Assembly (NCBI GenBank): GCA_003117195.1
Contig: BDSI01000076.1
Span: 556,532-620,531, forward strand
Reading direction: 5' to 3'
Length of the DNA: 64,000 bases
From: Eudorina sp. 2006-703-Eu-15
Taxonomy: Eukaryota; Chlorophyta; Chlorophyceae; Chlamydomonadales; Volvocaceae
Shown here: positions 22,389 to 40,974 of the stretch, one piece after another
Layout: every line of letters starts with the position of its first letter
Numbering within the stretch: the first letter of the stretch is position 1
The notes under the pieces: generated by a model
Told to the model about the DNA's origin: nothing
Seen by the model: the letters and a program-made list of their open reading frames with translations, nothing else
The model's database searches: none
Program-made: the position numbers and the translations under genes

Positions 22389-23180
22389 CACCCCGTGATG
22401 CATGGTCTTGTCGTGTGCAGCTGATTGCAGCGCTACGTCCCCGACACTGGGTGTGTGGACTCGAGTGCTCGCGCGGCGCGTGCGCGACAGCAGCTGGACT
22501 ATAACTCGGGCTATATTATATCCAACGCTGGCCCCGAGGCCTGTGTGGACTCGAGTGCTCGTGCGGCGCGTGCGCGACAGCAGCTGGACTATAACTCGGG
22601 CTATATTATATCCAACGCTGGCCCCGAGGCCTGACCGTTGTGGCGAGGCCGCGCTCCTTCTCTATAATCCTGAGCCAAGCTATTCAGTGTAGCTATGATG
22701 TTCCGGCTAATGACTGAAGCTCTCATATTATGCAGAATGGTGACGGCTGCCAGCCAGGTTGATCAGGCCTGACCGGCGCCGCACTAGAGCCGCCGATGAT
22801 ACATTGTTGGTTGCCCTGGGCCGGACGCTAGCTGGCGGCGCAGCCGCCGAATACAGTAGAGGCAATGTGTTACAGCTAGCCCTTATGACATTAATCTTCC
22901 TGTCGAATAGACCACGCGAAGCGCTGCCAACAGGCAGCGCTCGCACCTAGGTAGGGCACCGGTGGGACGAGCAACAGATAGATCCCAACGAGAAAGTTAC
23001 CTCACGTCATTAGGGCGAGACAACTGAGACCGTTATCCTCTGTAATATATATGCAACTGTTCCTTCCGGTAATTATAAAGACATTTGCCCACAAATTGCA
23101 CGACCATTAACGGTGCACGTCAGCTGTCATGTGCAGCTGATGGCAGCGCTACGTCCCCGACACTGGGTCTGTGGAGTCCG
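22389..23180. repeat. Left repeat block of the rearranged retroelement region
   Basis: Contains four repeat units. W is a word containing GCAGCGCTACGTCCCCGACA, at about 22417-22457 and again at 23130-23170. X is a 91-bp tandem duplication (22451-22541, 22542-22632). U (22634-22890) reappears inverted at 26268-26515. V (22910-23110) reappears in direct orientation at 26588-26788. Order is W-X-X-U-V-W. Confidence 0.85.
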
Positions 23181-24833
23181 CCCCCCGAACGCAGCTAGCA
23201 AAGCTGGTGAGGGAGGTGTGCGGTCACGACCTCGTGCGCAAAAGAACCCTACGACATCCGTATCTGCAAACTTCACAAATGGAAGGCCAGTCACGCGGCT
23301 CATGCAATGAGAACCCAAAGCGGACATCCCGATAGGGCCCCAGTGGGGCGCCGTCAGTCGGCGAACCGCGTTGCGGCGACACACGACACGAGACAGCCAC
23401 TAGACGCCCTTAACAGCACGAGGTACGGGCGTGACCCTGCACAGGAGTATGGCATGTTCGCTTCCCGCCAAAGTCAGCAACAGTTTAGAAGCCGTGTGAG
23501 GTCATGAGTCCTGCTGAGTCAGTGAGATCATGAACTGTGGGATACTACATGCCGCCAACATGCGTGCAGCAAGGCCCCTGTCCACAACGGTCGCTCAACC
23601 TACCATGCTCAGCAGCTCGCGCTACCCGGTGGCGGCATACCGACGGGTTTTCGTCCAGTATGGCAGGTGACCTACGTACGCGGTAGGCATGCTCCTCCTA
23701 AAAGGCGTTAGTCCGTAACCACTCATTGCACCCGCGCCATTGCCCAGTGCCTTAGTCACAGTGTCACGCAGCCGTGTCGGGCCGTCCTGTCGTCATCGTC
23801 AATTTAGCGTCTAACTACTTTCTGGTAGTGTATTATTGTGCGGAAACAACCGTTATTTTGGTTAAACGTTTGCCTTTGAGGCGGCCCACCGTTGGCCGCA
23901 AGTATCGGGTTGCGATCCGGTGCAAAGTAGTGTGACCATAAGTTGGCTTCAGTAAATCTTCGTTGGCATATTCATAGTTATCCGGCAATGCTGATTAAGT
24001 TTAGTTTTGCCGTTTTTGCAGTTGGTGAGGTAGGGCAACCGCCCACCTTCGATTAGGTAACTCGAGTTGGTTTCGTAGCGAGGACGCACTCGCTACGGCA
24101 GTCACGTTTGGCTTCTCGGAACTATAACCAGCCGAATGCGGACCGGAAGGGTCGCTTTTCGGCTCTCTTTGGTGTGTTGTAACATTGTGAGCTATGAAAG
24201 AAGTCCTGTGTGGTTCACGACCGCATAAGATCCAGCTGCATCAAGACCACGAGAGGACTTTCAGCACAAGCCCAATCATCTGGCACGCTCAGCAGGGTAA
24301 GGAATCGCGACCTTGTCTTGCTGCTGTAACTGCCGGGACGGAAAGAGGCGTTTGAGATCTGCGCAGGAAAAAGGCTCGAGCGCACGTGGAGTGTCTTCGA
24401 GTCCCATTCCGATTCTGCTGCAGGTTATTCAGAAGCCTTACGTCGAGCCGTCACATCCCAGCCGAAAAGCGGTGAAGTGCGTTGTTCTCGGGGTCGGGGG
24501 CCTGCGGACGCGCGGGCAACTCAATAGGTGCAAGGGCGGGCGCCAAGCGTGCTTAGTACGCGCGTGCCACGCAACAAAATCTGTTTTTATTTTCTCTGTT
24601 TGAACGTTCGTCTCGGTTGGTTACGCCGGCCGCTTTCCGTGCAGCGCACGAAGTACCATTGGGTAACATTTCGCATACTTCGGCAGCTACCTAGGGTGCG
24701 CTCCTGTGGCTAACAAGTCACAAGGATATTTCCTGTTTTGTCTGTTTGATTGTCTGCTTTTGCTTTGTCTTCGCTGGTGGCGTACCGTTAGGACGCCGCA
24801 CAGATCCTGAGTCTTGCTTGTTCTTTTTGCCCA
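23181..24833. other. Unassigned, probably non-coding part of the retroelement
   Basis: No conserved protein recognised on either strand. It lies between the left repeat block and the gag-like frame, where a leader or a degenerate LTR would be expected, but I could not define LTR ends or a primer-binding site. Confidence 0.35.
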
Positions 24834-25187
24834 GTGAGCCGTCACGGTAGATACCGTGATTATCCGGAGCTCGCTAGGGTCTCCTCGTCACCGTACCGAA
24901 GGGACCGTGACGACCATCGGCGTGACGACCATCGGCGACGTGAAGACCGGAGCCGCGACCGGAGTCGCAGCCCGCACCGTCGTTTTGACAACGAGCGGGA
25001 AGGCCGGAGACGTCACGACGACGCCTTAACTTCCACGCTCCTGCGGCTGTCCGAGGCTACGGAGCGTATACTTCAAGTCGCTCCGCCCCCACCGGCTCCG
25101 ATCCGTCCTCTCTTGCCAACGGTGGACCCGTCCATCGTTGGCAAGAGAGGACGGATTGGAGCCGGTGGCGGCGGGGCGACGACTTGA
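24834..25187 (+). pseudogene. Gag-like retroelement fragment
   Basis: An open frame of about 117 codons rich in Arg/Asp/Ser/His (YRRDRDDHRRDDHRR, RDRSRSPHRRFDNERE) followed by a helical stretch (LTSTLLRLSEATERILQV) and a Pro-rich segment. The basic, RS-like composition upstream of integrase pieces fits a truncated gag N-terminus. It runs straight into its own inverted copy at about 25137 and so cannot be intact. Confidence 0.5.
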
Positions 25188-25303
25188 AGTATACGCTCCG
25201 TAGCCTCGGACAGCCGCAGGAGCGTGGAAGTTAAGGCGTCGTCGTGACGTCTCCGGCCTTCCCGCTCGTTGTCAAAACGACGGTGCGGGCTGCGACTCCG
25301 GTC
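24957..25303. repeat. Large palindrome on the gag-like segment
   Basis: Arms 24957-25121 and 25137-25303 are near-perfect reverse complements around a spacer of about 15 bp. The right arm therefore repeats the gag-like coding sequence on the minus strand. Confidence 0.9.
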
Positions 25304-25306
25304 CGA

Positions 25307-25727
25307 AGCAGCGGTAGGCTGGGGCCAGCCAGGTAGGGCAGTTGTAGATCCCAGTCGTCCGTACGCCCCGTCTCCTGGCAGTGCTTGCGCAGTGCAGCCT
25401 TGACGACCTGTACCAGCCGCTCGGTGGCCCCATCTGCCAGGGGATGACCGGCCGAGGTGAGGCGGTGGTCGACGAAGCATTGCCGCAGCAGCTGCTGGAA
25501 GGCACCCTGGAATCGCCGCCACGATCAGTGACCACCTCGGCTGGGGCCGAGAACCGGGCCACCAGCTGCAGCAGGCCGCGTGACGTTTCCTCCGGTTGCT
25601 TGTTGTGAAGGGCGTAGCATTCTGCATGCTTGGTGAAGTGCTCGATGCACACCATGACATAGGTGTAGCCATGCGGCGCCGTCGGGGGCAAGGGTCCCAC
25701 CAGGTCCACGCCCCAGCGGTAGAACAT
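25307..25727 (-). pseudogene. Ty3/gypsy-type integrase core fragment (inverted copy)
   Basis: The minus-strand frame shows integrase-core features: WGVDLVGPLP, YVMVCIEHFTKHAE, RFSAPAEVVTDRGG. After DRGG the downstream conserved region is in another frame, indicating a 1-bp frameshift near the second catalytic region. Protease, reverse transcriptase and RNase H are absent. It reads directly into the inverted gag-like arm. Confidence 0.75.
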
Positions 25728-25740
25728 GCCCCTGATGGCT

Positions 25741-26150
25741 CTGGGGCGTAGACCTGGCGGAGCCCTTGCCCCCGACGGCGCCGCATGGCTACACCTACGT
25801 CATGGTGTGCATCGAACACTTCACCAAGCATGCAGAATGCTACGCCCTTCACAACAAGCAACCGGAGGAAACGTCACGCGGCCTGCTGCAGCTGGTGGCC
25901 CGGTTCTCGGCCCCAGCCGAGGTGGTCACTGATCGTGGCGGCGATTCCAGGGTGCCTTCCAGCAGCTGCTGCGGCAATGCTTCGTCGACCACCGCCTCAC
26001 CTCGGCCGGTCATCCCCTGGCAGATGGGGCCACCGAGCGGCTGGTACAGGTCGTCAAGGCTGCACTGCGCAAGCACTGCCAGGAGACGGGGCGTACGGAC
26101 GACTGGGATCTACAGCTGCCCTACCTGGCTGGCTCTCGCCCACCGCTGCT
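25741..26150 (+). pseudogene. Ty3/gypsy-type integrase core fragment (direct copy)
   Basis: A mirror image of 25307-25711 with about 30 bp between them. The same integrase residues are visible, including the D of VTDRGG. The downstream part (QQLLRQCFVDHRLTSAGHP and ATERLVQVVKAALRKHC) is one frame away, so both arms share the same frameshift. The element is dead. Confidence 0.75.
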
Positions 26151-26267
26151 CGCCACAGGCTTCGACTCGGTACTCACCATACCACCACTGTTGGTATATC
26201 GCACAGCTTGCAGCCACACACGACCTGTGGAACAGTTGATTTGACAGGACGATTGAATGTCATAAGG

Positions 26268-26788
26268 GCTGTAACACATTGTCTCTACTGCTGCATTCGG
26301 CGGCTGCGCCGCCAGCGTCCGGCCCAGGCCGACCAACAATGTATCTTCGGCGGCTCTAGTGCGGCGCCGGTCAGGCCTGATCGACCTGGCTGGCAGCCGC
26401 CACCATGCATTCTGCATTATATAACAGCTTCAGTCATTAGCCGGAACATCATAGCTACACTGGATAGCTTGGCTCAGGATTATGGAGAAGCAGCGCGGCC
26501 TCGCCACAACGGTCAGGCCTCGGGGCCAGCGTTGGATTTAATAAGCCCGAGTTATAGTCCAGCTGCTGTCGCGCCGCGCGAGCACTCACCACGCGAAGCG
26601 CTGCCAACAGGCAGCGCTCGCACCTAGGTAGGGCACGGGTGGGACGAGCAACAGATCCCAACTATAAAACCACCTGACGTTAGGGCGAGACAACTGAGAC
26701 CGTTATCCTCTGTAATATATATCCAACTGTTCCTTCCGGTAATTATGAAGATATTTGCCCACAAATTGCACGACTATCAACGGTGCAC
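26268..26788. repeat. Right repeat block of the rearranged retroelement region
   Basis: 26268-26515 is the inverse of U (22634-22890), and 26515-26587 the inverse of part of X. Both are followed by V in direct orientation (26588-26788, starting ACCACGCGAAGCGCTGCC). The block thus closes an inverted-repeat pair about 3.4 kb apart. Confidence 0.85.
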
Positions 26789-26789
26789 G

Positions 26790-27012
26790 TAAGTCTCAGC
26801 CTCCTCAACAAGGCTGCATAAACGGATCCGCGCCACCATGGCGCACCGGACAGGCTCCACAAGCTCACCACAAGCGCACCAGGTTCCATAGGAGCGGGGG
26901 CTCGGGGCGGGTCGTCGGTGCGCTTGTGGTGCTGGCCCGGTGCGCCTTCTGGCCCGCGCGGTTAGGAGGCTGTTGGCTGTCACTAATGACCCGCGGGGTT
27001 CCACTGTAACGG
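26790..27012. repeat. Dispersed repeat family A, copy 3 (two inverted pieces)
   Basis: 26793-26845 matches the GCGCCACCATGGCGC side in plus orientation, while 26965-27012 matches the TTACAGTGGAACCCCGCGGG side on the minus strand. Between them CCACAAGCGCACC and GGTGCGCTTGTGG are inverted. The piece therefore looks like a palindromic derivative of family A. Confidence 0.7.
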
Positions 27013-28108
27013 AACACCGGGGAAGGTAGGGACTGCCAGGTTAGTGGCCACGGGTGGAGCTACACCCACCCTCCAATCCCATGCCACACGCTCACACCGC
27101 CAGTACAAGCCGTTGTAGCGTTTCGTCATAGGCACGTGCGCCCAATCAATAAGTGCACGAGTAACAGTGAATACTCTGCTGTTCACTATCTGCCTGCTCA
27201 TAGCGTGCGCCATGTGTCGGGCCACACGCCTAAGGACACGGGGGTTAAATTGAAAAAAGAAAGAAACCAGAAACGTACACGGGGGTGCACGAGTCTTATA
27301 TAAATGGATGAATGAAATGTTGTTGCAGCGGACACCACAAAGGGATTATCGGTGCCCGCCAGGAGAAGCCCCAGTTGCGCTCCGCCGACAGAGCAGCGCC
27401 TGGCCGCGCCTTTCCGGACTGAACTGGACACAGCGAGATCTTAGCAATACTCAGTTTCTGGCCGGGCACATGCAACTACCACACGGATACGATGTTGTCG
27501 TACACTTTCCGTACGTAGCCAGTTATAAGGCAACCGTGGAAACAGACAAGGCGATGGCGATCGATCACACAAGGCTCCCCAACAAAACGCCAACACTGCT
27601 GTCCGTTTCATATGTAAGACGCGGCTCGATGTGATGCCGCATATAACTGATTCGTTCACCTCCGCCACGCGCCCACTGCAACTCGTGACGCGAACCCGTC
27701 GTAAAGTAGCAGCTGAAGTGAACTAGTAATCAGCCTTACGTGATTGTCGTTGCAGGCATCCGCGGACGGAGTACCATTGATACCCAAACAAGTTGGTTCA
27801 GCATCGATGCGTATCCACATCACATGTTGTTTGCGTCCATATCCAAATTCGTGTATGTCTTATTTTAAATCAATATTCTAGTGGCGTGTGGCGTTGCCGG
27901 TAGTCCCCGTCATCCGGCACTTGTGCGTGGGTGAAACTGTACGGCCACAAGAAGACCTGTCCTTTGAGCAATTGGTTTCTATCCATTGCTCTATTCGTTA
28001 TCCCAGATTTTTAGCTGCCTTAGTAGTCCTGGTCTCCTCCCTATCGTCCGCGCTTGAATTGAAAGTATAGTTCAATTTGCAACATTCACGCTATTTAAGA
28101 TCTGATAA
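27013..28108. other. Intergenic, upstream of NSF
   Basis: No gene recognised. The NSF promoter and 5' leader should lie in the last few hundred bases; a TATTTAAG at about 28092-28099 is TATA-like but lies only about 15 bp before the chosen start codon, so it is unlikely to be the functional TATA box. Confidence 0.4.
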
Positions 28109-33389
<5,281 letters not shown>

Positions 33390-34694
33390 GCCGCCGAATG
33401 GGCATGGAGGGTACCCGCATTCGTTGTCAATGCAGGGGTGATGGGCGCTCTGCTCAGGCGCGATTTTTTCCCGGTGGCGAGCTGAGAGGGTGGGCTGTTG
33501 TTTGATCAGCGTGCGCGCGCGTCCCAGACCACTATCACTCCCGTCGGTGTGTTGCGTGGGGCGCCATGCGTAGGATCCGTATGCGCGCGCGTGATGGACC
33601 GTGTTCTGAGCTGGATGACTTGACACGCCTTTTTACTTCACAGCATGCGTGCACTGTGTTCCATGATGTGCACGAACGAGCAGGCTATGTGCTGTTAGGA
33701 CGACGACGGAGGATGACGTACTACCTAACCAACGTGACAAATAACAGTGTCGAAACAGGGTTGTCTCACAACATGACCACGTTGACCGCACGCCTACTAG
33801 GGCTTGGACATGACTTTCACGCCCACATGGTTGCGCATTCGACAATTCGTGGGCGGGTCGTGATGCGTAGCTGTGTACTCCATGGGGTTTGGGTTCTTAC
33901 CGTGTCGTTATTTTAGCAGGATTGCGGGAGACCGAAAATGCTCGACGGCGGTCGTTGGGTGACGAGAAGGCGACGTGGCGACAGGGGGTAAGGTGTCATT
34001 TACACGCACCGCAACTTGCTGCATATGCAAAAGAACTGCATCCTTTGGGTCTCAATAGATGGACGCATTACCAGGATGCTTAGCTGGCCGTGTTTATCGA
34101 GTGAACGTTTGCCGGAAAAGGGGGTTATCCCCGCGTTGGGACGCTTCGAGGCCGGTGGCGGTCGGCCCAGTCTGGAGCAAGGGCCCATGGTTCATTGGCG
34201 CCTGCAATATCAAAGTCATGATGTCGATTTTTTCGGTGCTGTGGTAACGCGTGAATTTGGACATGCAGGCTCGAATACTGAACTAACTGGTGTGCGGTTA
34301 TGGCTGGCGTAGGCCCGCACCGCGATTGGCACGCACGAATAGAAAAGAGCCGAATCCTCAACGATTTGCGCTACCTTACCAGGTTTGTGCCCACGGTCCA
34401 CTAATGGAAGCTTTTTGGCAGGTTGACAAATAACATGCTCGTACGAGGTATCATCAAGTTCCGTTTTACGTTGACCCATATGCCTTCAACCACAGCATAC
34501 TTGCTTGCGTGATCATCTATCTTCACACCTGCTGCTGAAATCGGTGGGACTGGACTTTGACTTTTCGTGTGACTTTCCGTCTTCAGCTAGTTATACTCTC
34601 CCTGAAGCTTCATTGAAACCCACTTTATCATCTGATTCGTCTCTACCAGCAACTCTGAAGTAAATCGCACGCTTACCCTAAGACTGGCGCAACA
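33390..34694. other. Intergenic, no gene recognised
   Basis: NSF 3' region followed by the leader of the coiled-coil gene. No exon with protein similarity on either strand. I could not identify a TGTAA poly(A) signal (the usual chlamydomonad form) close to the NSF stop. Confidence 0.45.
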
Positions 34695-37549
34695 ATGAAT
34701 ATGGCGAAGGAGCTCAGAGAGTTAGAGGCATTGCGACAAGCACTTGAGGAGCCTAAACGAACGTTTAGCCCACTGAAGACCTTACGCGAAATTGCAACTC
34801 CCAGAGCTGGCTTGGATGTGATGAAGACGTACTCGACAGCTCTGAACAGCGCAGAGGCAAGTACAGTGCTCGTTAGCTTACATACAGTACATATAACTGC
34901 AACAATCGCTGAGTGGCTTTCGTACTGGGCACGGACAGAAAAGCGTCGACCGCCTTGGACGTGCTATCGAGGCGGCAGAGGAGGAGATGGATGCGGCACT
35001 TAAGCGGACGACCGAAATCCACCGGGGCCAGCTGAAGCAGAAGGAACTCGAAATCCTTGAGCTGCAGCGCGTTATCGGTGCGAAGGAACGCTCTGTGGAC
35101 AGTCTCCGGGACACGCTTGCCACCACTAAGCGCACATATGAAAGCAAGCTGTCGCAGGCGGAGTCAGCCCTTGCGCTGAAGGATGCAGAGGTAAGGAAGC
35201 CGGTCGATGGGGTTTTCCAGGGGGGTGTGCTGTGGCACAGGGGGGGTGTCGTGATGCTTATTCCTAAGAACTGTGTTAAGGGGAGCTGAGTGCGAGAACT
35301 GTGTATATCCCGTCCATGTTGCAAGCGTGTAAGAGGAAATTAGGTAGCGGGAGTAAATATACCGTATACAAACGGGTGGAGGGCAAGGACTGCAGTTGCC
35401 GGTGCGCACCCGGAAAAGCGGTGCCGCTCGACGTGAGCATGGAAAATTACTTCCCGGGTTGCAGGAGGTATTCGTAAGCGCACGAAAAATATGCAGAAAC
35501 GTGCAACGTGCTGGAACGAATTGCAACCCTATAACTCCCTTACGGATCACTCACGCACGCGTACCGTCCGCCCATCTGCGTGCGCTGCGTGCCATATACC
35601 AAAATTGTTAGAAAACCGTTACCAGGACAGAGGGATGGCAGCACAGAGCTAGAGGGACCACAACACAACTCCATCTCCACGTGCCCATAGCTATCTGGTC
35701 GGGATGATAGCCAGCATTTAAATTCACGCTGGCAGGCTGTACGCTCTACTGCTCACATGCCATGGCTGGGCATGCATCCTTGATGTCCGCCTGTCACAGA
35801 TCAAAGCGTTGACGGAAGAACTTCGCGTGGTTCGCCTGGAGCGGGAGTCGGCAAGCATGCAGCTCGAACGCGCGGAGACGGGTCGCCGGGCCCTGGAGGC
35901 CGACGTGCGCGAGCGCGAGGCGGAACTCAGCGCTGAGGTGCGCCTCAAAAGCGACGAGGCGAACAAGTCCCTGCTGGCGCTGCGTTATGAAAAGAAGGAA
36001 AAGGTGCGAACCGGACCGTCCAAGATGTGCGGGTCGGGACCGCCCGAGCTTGGACAATCGTGTGATGTTTGAGGGGCCCGGTTCTTGCGTCCCCGAGAAG
36101 CGAGGATCTGCCACTGGTTCGGGCATATGCGCATCATGATCAAGCTCATCGCAGTGAGCTTAATCATTGCGATCTACAACCTCGTTTCGCCGCCCCGTTA
36201 AGGTATTGGGTTAGCCTTGGTTCCCTTGTGACCCTGCAGGAGGAATGGCGGCAGCAGAGCGAGGAGCTGAGGCGCCAGGTCCAAGTTCTGCAGGAGGAGC
36301 TCCGGGCCAACAAGGAAGATATCACAGTGCTCAAGGTGCGTGAGGGTTGGATTGGGCCCGAGGACGTTGGTGGACATGGTGGTATGTCGGGCTATGCCGC
36401 TCAACGGTGGCGCAGGCGGCAGCTCGGGCTGGCATCGCCGCAAGAATGCTGCGGCATAGCTGAAAAGGGTTTGATGGATTTGCTGCAATGAGCCCGCTGC
36501 CTGTGTATGGCACGGCTTGCGGCGAAGTAGTTTGTGCGGCGTAGGACGTCGACGACTGAGGATATCTCAGGGGGAAAGGTGGTAAAATTTGAGGGCGCTG
36601 AAGTAGCTGAAAGACATGGTCATCCAGCTGCAACACAACGGGGTCGCACTGAAACTCAAGAATTCCTTCATGTGGACCAGGAGCGCTACGAAGCTGAGCT
36701 GGCGGAGTCGCGCCGGCGCTGCGCCATAGAGGTGAACGAGGCGCGGCAGCGGTCGGAGGCGGAGGTGGACGAGTTTCGGCGGCGGTGCGAGGCCGAGCTG
36801 GAGGACATGCGGCGCCGGCTTCGCAGCGAGAAGAATCTGCGCAAGGCGTGCGAGAAGTGGCTGCGATCGGAGCTCAAATCAAGGGTGAGGACAGGGGCTT
36901 CTTCGACGTTAGTAAGCTAACCACAGGGCTTCAGTTCAGGGTTGTTACCGGTTGGCGGATTACCGGTTGGCGGAAGCACGGAAACTAACGCATGTGCACG
37001 GCCTGCAAGGCGCCACCAGCCGCGCTGAGCAACACGCCGATGTTTGACAATCTCAAAGAGGCTGTAGGGGATCTGCTGCGGCAGTATCTGGTACGACACA
37101 GCCGCTGCCACTCATCGGCATCCTTGATCCCCTCACAAGTCATGCCTCACATTGGAGCGCTTGACTCCGGGCACGCATCTCCGGTGATCCCTCAGGAGGA
37201 GATGGAGCTGCTGCTGGCGGCTGTCAAGGATGCAGCGTCAGGTCGCGCCGTAGCGGCTGGGGAGGAGGCGGCCGAGGTGGAAGCCCTCATCGACCGGCTG
37301 CGCATTGGGAGCTCCTCGCCGCCCCCGCTCAGTCCCCGCACTGCAGCCGCCACCAGCGCGGCGACAGCCAAGCTGACAGCAACGACGGCCCCAGCGGCGA
37401 CCACCTCGCCGCAGCCGTCGGTGGCGGCGGCCACTGCGCGCACCATGGAACTGGAGCTGCTGCGCCGCAAGCTGGAGGAGGACAACAACCGGCTGAAGAC
37501 GGAGCTGCAGGCCGCCCGGCGCATGCTCAGCGACAAGTTGAAGTACTGA
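34695..37549 (+). CDS. Coiled-coil protein of unknown function, about 450 residues
   Basis: Seven exons, all joining in phase 0: 34695-34856, 34939-35190, 35800-36003, 36240-36335, 36681-36884, 37010-37090, 37196-37549. After a short N-terminus (MAKELRELEALRQALEEPKR), residues about 55-310 are almost continuous heptad coiled coil rich in Glu/Arg/Leu (KQKELEILELQRVIGAKERS, LRVVRLERESASMQLERA, EELRRQVQVLQEELRANKED, RYEAELAESRRRCAIEV). A Ser/Pro/Ala/Thr-rich spacer follows, then a final short coil (ELELLRRKLEEDNNRLKTEL). Intron 1 appears to use a GC donor (GAG/GCAAGT). The acceptor of exon 5 (GGACCAG) lacks a good pyrimidine tract and is the least certain join. No signal peptide or membrane span is seen. 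Such proteins in flagellate algae are often ciliary or centrosomal, but nothing here proves it, and I do not recognise the family. Confidence 0.8.
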
Positions 37550-38809
37550 GGAGCGCCAGGGACGCGCAACTGTTTGACCTGCCGTATGGTGTCGGTCTTC
37601 TATGGGGGGATGGCGGTCCTGATGTCTGTGCGGGCATGGCGGCATTATAATTTTTTTATGTTTCGAACGGGAGGGCTACGTCCGACATCACAACTTTTAA
37701 CACATCGCATTTTCGCTCGAGGGGGAGGTGCGCAGGATAATGATAGCTGGCAAAATGTTTTTATTCCGAGCGCGGCCTGTGTGTGTGACGCGCGCAGTTA
37801 TTCTCTCGCTGACCCGGTGCATGGTGTCCCGAGCTGCAACGCAATCGCTCGGACGGGCACCACGCGGGGCGAGTGTGGCCGGGTGGCACGGTCGGGATCT
37901 GGATGACGGGTGAGAGCTCACAGAGCTCTCCTGCAGCAGCGTACTGGCTTGGACACATTATGACGACGTGACGACGTGATCCTGCGTGATCCCTTGACAT
38001 TGACCATCAACAACACTGACTTGCATTCTGTCCTGATTTGTGACGACCTGCCGACACGGGCATAGCGCTTGGTTGAAAGCGACCCTTGGACTCACTGGGC
38101 GGGTGTTGGCCCTATCCCAGCTGGACTGTTATGGTATCGTGAAATTCGTGGCCCTTGGACAGCTGACATGACGTTGGGTCGTGATGTTCCGAAGTGCTTT
38201 TGATTGATCCACTCTTCTTGATTCTAGAAGCCCGTATGATTAAGCCCGGTGGCTACGACTGGTGGAGTGTGGTGACCTGGGTGATGAGGCCGTGGTTATG
38301 GGTTATTCGACACGCACTCTTTGACTCTTACTCACCGGATGGGTTGTGCTCATGGAGCAGCTTTTGCGGGTGATCGAATGCCGTCAGGTATGCCAACTAT
38401 CGAACCAATGTCGTGAAGCGGGCGGCCTCGTCCGGACAAGACCTGTGATATTGACGCACGCGATGCGAGGGCCGAGGTCGGGTGACACTGCATGGGACTG
38501 GGCCGCAGCCGCAATCAATTGTATTAAATCTTGTTTCCCCGGCTTATTTAATTATCTGAATCCTGATGGGAACTAGACAGGTAGCGTGGACAGACAGCGT
38601 GCGAACACCGTTGTACGGCAGCTTGAAACTCCTTGAAATTAGTTGTCGACATATCATGATACAATGCAAGCTGAACAGAGCTTCTGTGAGTTTTATGCCG
38701 CATCAACAATTCGACCGCAGTCGCTTTTTACTGCCGAACTCTTTTTACACAGCTTTCATGGCGCCTCGCAGATGACATATTTGTCGTATGCCCATACAAA
38801 TAAAAAGCC
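37550..38809. other. Intergenic, no gene recognised
   Basis: Region between the coiled-coil gene and the CFIm25 gene. Open frames are short and without similarity. It must contain the promoter and leader of the downstream gene. Confidence 0.45.
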
Positions 38810-40414
<1,605 letters not shown>

Positions 40415-40847
40415 TCTCCGCTTCGAAGGAAGGCTCCCATGGCTGGATACCAGGCTGTTCTGGCAAGCGCAGAGAACTGAGGATGCCAGGAGCCCAGCTG
40501 GGCATTGGGGCGGTTAGGTCTGTTGGGAGAAAAGGTGGCCCCGCATGTGTTTGACACTGCTCGACGACTATTATGCAGGATCATGTTCAGGTCCTGTGTA
40601 CATATAGCCATGGTGGACGTGGCTGAATTGAATGCCAACCGATTATGTTTGCCCATGGTACGAATAGAGAGGTTGAGCCTGGTACGGACGGTCAAATCAG
40701 TGAGCGGAGACGGAGACCTTTTGTTTACGATGCAGCTTTTAGTTTTTGGTGAGCTTCAGTCGCTGTTTGAGGGGCTGCAAGCTAAGGTTCACTTCCCACG
40801 TTCATCTGCCTACAGTGGCGCCGTACAGCGTTGTTTTCAAGGCAACC

Positions 40848-40852
40848 TGTAA
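40848..40852 (+). terminator. TGTAA poly(A) signal candidate for CFIm25 gene
   Basis: TGTAA is the usual poly(A) signal in chlamydomonad algae. This is the first one I see after the CFIm25 stop (about 430 bp downstream) and before the ELP2 start. Confidence 0.4.
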
Positions 40853-40974
40853 GATGACATTTGGTTATCAAGATGGAGTGCCCCCTGAAAACTAAACATG
40901 CGTGAAGGGTAGATAGCACGAGTAGAGTCTGCCCATTTTAAAATCCATTTACCAAGTCGTCTTCTCATTTGGAA

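Noticed and set aside
22402..22692. Protein with tandem repeats on the plus strand
   Set aside because: It arises from the 91-bp tandem duplication in the repeat block; the same sequence is found inverted in non-coding context at 26.5 kb.
25073..25861. A 262-codon minus-strand frame across both palindromes
   Set aside because: It runs in the wrong frame through the integrase arm and only matches the gag-like arm. It is a chance fusion.
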